Below, piece by piece: positions 59,101 through 64,000 of a stretch of DNA of 64,000 bases. Position 1 is the stretch's first letter; every line of letters begins with the position of its first letter. Source of the stretch: Undaria pinnatifida (Eukaryota > Sar > Phaeophyceae > Laminariales > Alariaceae); assembly GCA_012845835.1 (NCBI GenBank), contig JABAKD010000016.1:24418553-24482552 (forward strand), in the 5' to 3' direction. Both the position numbers and the translations under genes were made by a program. Below the pieces are notes generated by a model. That model did no database searches. It was not told the origin of the DNA and saw nothing but the letters and a program-made list of their open reading frames with translations.

Positions 59101-62100
59101 GTTTGGAAACACGTTATGGTGTACGCAAAGGAGACGCTAGTCCCTGTTTTACATTATCACAGGCCAGAATGGTTTGTATCTATACGTACAAATAGCCTTT
59201 CCAGACCAAGATGACGATATATTTAACTCACCTGTTTCTTATGTGTAAACCAGTGCTAAACTAGGCCGTTTTGTTATACTTTTTGAGAACAAAATGGAAC
59301 CATACAGCGTGATTTTCGCTTCCGGCCGCGCCTCCGGCGGGCCCTCCGGGAGCGTCTCCAGCGGGGCCCCTTCGGTGGGGGGGGGCTTTTTGGCTCGCTT
59401 CGCTCACCTGACTTTAGTCGACTAGTTGGCTGGCTGCCGTAGTTGCCAGCCAAATAATAACTAGGCCGGAACTCCAGTCAACTAAAAGTCCTAGTTATTA
59501 TCGTACAAAATTGAAAATTAAAAGTGAAAAAGGTTTCAGTTGGGTTCATTCCCTTCCCTCACCAGCACGCCCGCGGACAACAAGCTCTTGTCCCCATCGC
59601 CCCGCCCGGGTCCCCACGCAACGCCCCTCCGCACGTAGATCAACATGTAGGCATCCTCCGACCCGCGTTGCCTCTTGCCCTTGCTCTTCCCTCCCCCGGC
59701 AGCACCAACCCCACTCTCCCCCGCCTCACCCCCCTCCTCCCCCTCTCCGTCCTCCTCCCCTCCCCCCCCTGCCGCATCGAGTACCTCAACATCCACCGTG
59801 GAACTCGCGGAGCACGCTTCCGGCTCCTCTCCCAGCGTAGCCCCTGCCCCCCCCCCTCCCCCGCCTCCGCCTTCCGCCTTGACCGCTCTCATTGATTGAG
59901 CCGCTCCCATCATTGGCTGAGCCGCTCCCATTGGATGAACCGCCAACGACGAAGGGCCGCAATTGGCCGAGGCACTCAAAAATGACGGGGAAGAAAATAG
60001 GTCTCGCTGGGCAGTGGTGCCAGTGCTGCCCTCAACATCGATGTCCTCTTCCTGCTTTGGGTCGGGTCGGGTCGGGTCGGGTTGGGTTGGGCTGGGTTGG
60101 GTTGGCAAGTTCTACCAGGGATTCTTCCGCATACCATTGCTACTGCTGCTACTACTAGTTTTACTATACTACTACAACTGCTATAATAACTACAATACAT
60201 GGTGCTTAGCCTCTGCAGAGATATTTTTAGGGAGGCAAAAGGTTGAACCAACCCCCGATCGCTACAATACCTCCCTCTCCCCCCCCTCCTTCCAAACCTT
60301 CTCATCAGCGCGTACCTCATCTTCGCTGATTTCCTCGACAGTCTTGTTCCGCTTCGGGCGCTGTATAACTTTCGCCCTACTTTTTCGCTTGCCCGCAGCA
60401 CCCTTGGCGATCTTTTCGTTAGGAAGGTACTCGTCGTCCGTGCTCGTGTAGGCGGCAACCTTCTTGCCTTTTCCCTTTCCTTTTCTCTTTTCCTTCCCGC
60501 CTCCACTTTCGCCTTCGCTGTCCACGTCGCCGGCATCCTTGTCTTTTCCTCTTCCTTTCCCGCCCTTGCCCTTTCCCCTCCCCTTTCTCTTTCCTTTTCC
60601 TCTCCCAACCCCGCTTTCGCTCTCGGCTTCGCCGTTGGTCTTGTTGGCTGCACTGTCTGCAACGCCGTCAGAATCGTCCGCCTGTGGCCCGACACGAAGA
60701 AAAAAAACAGAAGGATACACTATTTCAGAAGTGAACACAGGTGACTATCTGGTATATACCTGGGATGATTCTGATTCCGTTTTAATTCTTGTCAACACAC
60801 TGTACCGACGAGCACATTAACACACCAATATATCTACAAGGAAAAAACAACAAACAACATACAAACCCACACCAAAATTCAGTCCACAGCTACCAGAATA
60901 ATACATCATCCAACACAAACACAGCAGCACACAAAACAGCGCACCTACACTAAGAATACCGAAAACTACATGCAGTGCCAAAACACAGCAACACAAAAAA
61001 AGCAAGCACATATACATACAACATCAAACCAGACCAAAGACCATAACCACACCGACACACATACCGAAACACGCACCAACATACAGACCAACACACCAAC
61101 AAACCCATCAATTTGCGTACAGTACCAGGCACCTGGTATACACCGACACATACACACAATATATCAACCTATAATTTAACACACGCACTTGGTACACTCG
61201 TATACCAGGAAACGAACAACCTACAAACACATACCACACACGACACCGAAAAAAAAAAACGATCCAAACGATAAAAACAAACAAAAAACGGAGACAGTAC
61301 CAAGAACAAAGTGTTCGCAATTTACACACCTCCCACGAGACATGAACATTCAATATTCCTTCAACGCAAAAGTACGGGACATTTGCATATTAATAAAACG
61401 AAACAAGGCGACAAGAAAGTCAGGCTGAGATTTACAGGAAAATAATGATTCGGGAGCCGTTATACTGAATTTTGTGTAGGACGAACGCTCTCCCCCATAA
61501 TAAACCCAGTCTGGGCCCTCAGTACCTCTGTTCCTTGCTAGTAATAGATGCCCTGTGCTGTATTGGGAAAATGTACGCACTGCTGCATATCGTCTTCCTC
61601 GGATGTGGAACGTAACTACCAATCCATCGATCGACATCCCGATCGAGCTTTTCTTTTTCAGCACGGGAACGCCCGCCACGATGGGGGAATTTTTTCACTG
61701 TTGGCAAAAAAAAAGAGTAAACGACGGGACTTCTTAACCGAAAACGGCCGGAATTTCGCGCAACACCAACAGTAGGCCAAGGGATTGTTTGCCAGGGACA
61801 AGTTTTCATTTTCTCCAAATGTGTGTTTTCGGGTGCGGTACTGCATACAGGTCAAGTAAGGAGGAGCCCCACAAGAAAAATGGTGTAGGCACCTCTACCG
61901 ACCGTAGCATGTGTCGCGGGGTAACACTGAAAAACAGGCAACAATCCTGGCACCACTGCAAAACGACACACTGATTCCATCCAGTTTGTTCCCCCCCCCA
62001 AAAAAAAAACGTGCCTCCAGTATTAACGTCTTTTGCAACTGGAAACCCGTTTTTGGGGACAGATTACTCGGAACTAGTATAGGGAAGGAATTTGGGGCTA

Positions 62101-64000
62101 TGAAGGGGTTGAAGGAGTTAGGGCAATTCCTAACCAAAAAATAAAGAGATGCCACGAATCGTAGCAAAAAAAGTGAAGTTTTCGCCAATGGTGACATTTT
62201 TCCAGGAATCCGGACTTTTGACTCGTTTTTACACTTCCGTAAAAATTGACGTCGAAATTCCTGACAAAACAACGTCATTGCCTTTTAAAACGTGGCATTT
62301 CAGAACTTCAAAACGTCAGGAATCGTGACGTTTTGTCAGGATTCGTGATTTTTTCGCATTATTAATAGTTACGAGTAGGAACAACCCTTAAATGCGAATA
62401 TGCATCGTCGGGTCGAACATTAACCATTAAAGAACTAAAGCAAAACCCACCTTCAACGCGGAGCCGAGCAAATCAGCGTCCGCATCTGATTCCGCCGCTG
62501 CCGCAGCAGCAGCCGTTTCTCCGGCTCGGGAACCAACTCTCTTCAGCCCTCCACCGGGTCCTCCTTTACCAGTATTATTCATATCAATGGTAAGATTATT
62601 CATAGCCCTCTTCGTTGCGGCCGCGCCGACTGCGCCGTGGGAGTTCACACGCGAAAGAGGCCGCACTTTTTCGTCGTCGAATAGGGTCCATGTATCGGAG
62701 TCGGGGTCATACACCTGGTACATTCAAACAAAGCAAAATGTCACGTCATCTCAACTCAGCTCAGGTCAGGTCGTGTACTACGTGCTGTGGGTGTTTGCTT
62801 ATTTCTACCCAACGACACCAGCACACCCACTCTTTCTGTCCTGGTCCCTCGTCCTACGATCGTAGCGAGGTGCAACTCAATGTCACAAAATTGTACTCGA
62901 AGAGCATCCAAAAATATATGATGTTACCTAAACACGAAATATACCCGCTCGAAAAACGCATATTGCCTATAACGAAACCCTCAAACGTTTCCCTAGGTCT
63001 TCGGTCCTCGCTCGTTATTCTGGGAGGACTTGTGTGAAAAAAAAGCCCGCGCATCGCGTCCCATCCCCTAAGCCCCCGCCACGCCCAACACAATAGAAAA
63101 CGCCCGCGAGAGGAAGTCAAACCTCGGCGATGTAGTGCCCGGAGTGAACGTTGGTTCCCTTGTGATAGAGCACGCACGCCAGGTCGTACACGGAGTCGGG
63201 GTGGCCAAAAGAGGACGCCCCCCCCCCTCCTCCCCCTTCCCCGTCTCCTCCAACTCCTTTGCCTCCTGCTGCTTTTGCTCCTACTACTGCTTTTTGTGTT
63301 CCTGCTGCATCCTCACCTTGCGGTCTGCGGAAAAGTGTTGTTATGCACGGGGGTCAGGGCAGGTTGTAACGAAATTGGGATTAACTCCATCGCCATCGCC
63401 ATCACCGCCACCTGGATGACACACACCGCAGCGTAGAACATTTAGCCCCCCCCCCCCCCCCCCCCCCCCCCCGAAAATTATGAGCATGCACCTGCAGCTG
63501 ACCACCTTACAATGACGCTATTTGGTAGCACTACTGAAAAAGTTAACTCTATTTCAACTACTACTTTCGGCACAGGTGCGGGGGAGGGGAGGGGTACATA
63601 CAAAATTACCCGAGGCTTGTGCCCCTGTCGAGCGTGAGCGGGAGAGACACCGCCGCCGTAATCGTTACTCCATCTGGCACTACTCATTCAACACTCTTAC
63701 GGCTATTAACTCTCAACCATTACTATTGATATTACTACACTCAGCTATCGGTGTTGTAGTCACTGCAGTACTACTCAGCTATTCTTCTACTGTTTCTCTA
63801 GGTATAGGTGCGGGGAGGAGGGGGGGAGAAAGACATACCCGAGTCTTGGGCCCATGTCGAGCGTGAGAGGGAGAGACACTGCCGCCGTAATCTTCTTGCG
63901 CTGGCCGGTCTTAGCGGAGTACACGTACCGCAGGAGCTGGATCGACAGCACGGCCGGGAGGCGAATAAGCTCGATCGCGCGCACCGCATCCCTCTTCAGT
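47134..64000 (-). CDS. USP48: USP48-type ubiquitin carboxyl-terminal hydrolase, 3' 18 exons (5' end outside window)
   Basis: Exons in order: 64000-63839, 63324-63123, 62714-62451, 60681-60316, 60051-59563, 58806-58653, 57116-55760, 55585-55399, 54904-54780, 54087-53958, 52929-52784, 52382-52256, 51498-51286, 49877-49750, 49059-48855, 48339-48136, 47885-47760, 47493-47134. All introns are GT-AG and all phases agree, leaving 1647 residues. Residues below count from the window edge. Residues 1-121 are the end of the USP catalytic domain, with LPAVLSIQLLRYVYS and the His box HSGHYIAE (His117); VYDPDSDTWTLFDDEKV follows. About 330 low-complexity residues, partly Lys/Gly-rich, precede the last core strand EDAYMLIYVRR (about 475). 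A ubiquitin-interacting motif (EDRDLARALAASLA) is near 585-600. Three DUSP-like modules follow: FFWVDSSWLKQW to CRHGGLHP; FAISRKWVAELK to CEHG and RLVSAEGWKMV; CYFLAESRWMSAW to CRHG and VLTREEWRDL. A ubiquitin-like domain (about 1467-1527) and a RanBP2-type finger (CPMC, then CSAC) end the protein. Known USP48 removes ubiquitin from nuclear substrates. The exon 9 and exon 14/15 boundaries are the least certain. The Cys box lies outside the window. Confidence 0.92.
48480..48850. repeat. degenerate TTACAGCAGTA/TACGTTACAG repeat in intron 15
   Basis: Short words such as GTTACAG, CAGTACTTTACAG and CAGTACGT recur throughout the intron between exons 48339 and 48855 of the protease gene. There is no fixed period. 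Confidence 0.6.
49336..49780. repeat. about 117-bp tandem repeat overlapping exon 14 of the USP48-like gene
   Basis: Four units share AACCAATGAACGC-, TAACGCAAGAGCGAGT- and TAGCAATAGCA-type segments, at about 49336, 49441, 49558 and 49675. The fourth unit includes the 3' end and splice donor of exon 14 (donor at 49749/49748). The other three lie in the downstream intron and carry decayed versions of the same junction. Confidence 0.75.
51143..51225 (+). repeat. dispersed repeat family R, copy 1
   Basis: It contains CAACTGGAAACCC, TTTTTGGGG, CAGTATAGGGAGGGGTT and CAAAGGGGTT, matching 62033-62117. It lies in the intron after exon 13 of the protease gene. Confidence 0.65.
51759..52096 (-). mobile_element. 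5'-truncated non-LTR retrotransposon (LINE) 3' fragment
   Basis: The minus strand is open without a break and encodes the C-terminal tail of a reverse transcriptase polyprotein. It shows HLVGGCEIYKEERDALEEEM (a His/Cys zinc-like element), then ILGDRWWPQTAKQDGDRISK and a basic tail ending QMPKASNK with a TGA at 51759. The fragment starts abruptly at a G/C homopolymer (52100-52118) and has no visible poly-A tail. It sits in the intron between exons 12 and 13 of the protease gene, in the same orientation as that gene. The frame is intact, suggesting a fairly recent insertion. Confidence 0.7.
53000..53875. repeat. long degenerate TGGTGTTGGTGT repeat in intron 10
   Basis: About 875 bp built from GGTGTTGGTGTTGGTG words with many changes, including a 60-bp near-exact repeat of GGTGGTTAGACTATAGTGTC near 53003 and 53069. 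It yields Val/Gly and Thr/Asn false frames on both strands. Confidence 0.85.
54581..54752. repeat. 34-bp tandem repeat, five units, intron 9
   Basis: Units begin TTCAGGGT or close variants at 54594, 54628, 54662, 54695 and 54730, each followed by GGGCTAATG(C/T)TAT and a CTA-type end. The block lies immediately downstream of the exon 9 donor of the protease gene. Confidence 0.8.
54890..55146. repeat. 180-bp-spaced duplication covering the exon 9 acceptor
   Basis: The segment CACTCTTC(G/A)CGGCTGAG, GGAACTGCGAGA and GCAAGCGTAA occurs at about 54890-54962 and 55070-55146. On the minus strand the first copy is the 5' edge of exon 9 of the protease gene. The second is a decayed copy inside the preceding intron. 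Confidence 0.75.
57440..57830 (-). repeat. polypurine/polypyrimidine tract in intron 6
   Basis: Nearly 400 bp of C/T on the plus strand (A/G on the transcribed strand), in irregular CCTCCTCC and CCCCCC words. It produces long false Pro/Ser and Gly/Arg/Glu frames. Such mirror-rich tracts can form triplex DNA; that is general knowledge, not shown here. Confidence 0.85.
58278..58623. repeat. 24-bp minisatellite, about 14 units, intron 6
   Basis: Unit CATCACCACCATAAGCATGA plus CCGT, with only a few CAC-to-CAT or GCC variants. It is very homogeneous, which points to recent expansion or ongoing homogenisation. Because 24 is a multiple of three it is open in both orientations, giving false Met/Val/Thr/Ile repeats. 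It lies in the intron between exons 58806-58653 and 57116-55760. Confidence 0.92.
58870..59491. mobile_element. MITE-like element with inverted ends and TA flanks, 622 bp
   Basis: The left end GGGCTTTGAGTTGGCTGA pairs imperfectly with the right end, which reads GGACTTTTAGTTGACTGG on the other strand. Both continue into AGTTATTA(G/T)TTGGCT. TA dinucleotides flank both ends (58868-58869 and 59492-59493), as in Tc1/mariner-type insertions. The element fills most of intron 5 of the protease gene. A related GTTGGTTGACC...TTAGTTGGCTAG segment occurs at about 38878-38932 in intron 2 of the deacylase gene. No transposase frame was found. Confidence 0.5.
60059..60106 (+). repeat. (GGGTC)n pentamer repeat next to the exon 5 acceptor
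   Basis: Four GGGTC units followed by GGGTT variants. On the minus strand this forms a CCAACCCGACCC tract directly upstream of the acceptor of exon 60051-59563, so it supplies that exon's pyrimidine-rich region. Confidence 0.85.
62033..62117 (+). repeat. dispersed repeat family R, copy 2
   Basis: It shares GCAACTGGAAACCC, TTTTTGGGGAC, TAGTATAGGGA and GAAGGGGTT with 51143-51225. It lies in intron 3 of the protease gene. Confidence 0.65.

Noticed and set aside
1..64000. Integrated large DNA virus genes
   Set aside because: Considered because such insertions occur in brown algae, but no capsid, polymerase, integrase or other recognisable viral gene was seen on either strand.

Overview
This is a window of eukaryotic nuclear DNA, not a prokaryotic operon landscape. 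Genes are sparse and cut by many introns with GT-AG boundaries (one is GC-AG). Exons are GC-rich; introns and intergenic DNA are full of homopolymer G/C runs, microsatellites, minisatellites and transposon relics. The exon style, the flagellar-type EF-hand protein and the mix of repeats suggest a photosynthetic stramenopile such as a brown alga. That placement is an inference from style, not from a diagnostic sequence.

Layout. 1-13 kb: repeats, one uncharacterised ORF (2812-3366) and the relic of a PIF/Harbinger transposase on the minus strand (about 9935-7501). 13.47-18.50 kb: a complete 4-exon, plus-strand gene for a 148-residue calmodulin-like EF-hand protein. 22.5-26.7 kb: a probable 2-exon minus-strand gene for a small membrane protein; its intron holds a 739-bp PIF/Harbinger-type MITE with a TTA target duplication. 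27.7-32.65 kb: a decayed Helitron (HUH Rep, PIF1-like helicase, OTU domain) on the minus strand. 32.9-33.2 kb: an orphan terminal exon with a C2HC-like zinc-binding pattern. 35.5-37.35 kb: a minisatellite field. 37.60-40.19 kb: a complete 4-exon YbaK/ProX-type aminoacyl-tRNA deacylase-like gene. 40.8-45.3 kb: a nest of short dispersed repeats, including a 144-bp tandem array of tRNA-derived SINE units. 47.13 kb to the right edge: the 3' 18 exons (1647 codons) of a large minus-strand gene for a USP48-type ubiquitin-specific protease, whose first exons lie beyond base 64000.

The four multi-exon gene models were built by hand from splice signals. In each, every intron joins exons in matching reading phase, which is strong internal support. 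The USP48-like protein contains a USP catalytic-domain C-terminal part with its His box, a ubiquitin-interacting motif, three DUSP-like modules, a ubiquitin-like domain and a C-terminal RanBP2-type zinc finger. Its introns carry a LINE 3' fragment, a MITE-like element, a 24-bp minisatellite and two tandem duplications that copy its own splice junctions.

I found no rRNA gene, no intact tRNA gene and no CRISPR array, and recognised no viral gene. The window has no single new defence-type system. The most unusual items are the protease architecture, the Harbinger relic together with its probable MITE, the Helitron with an OTU domain, and the exon-junction duplications.
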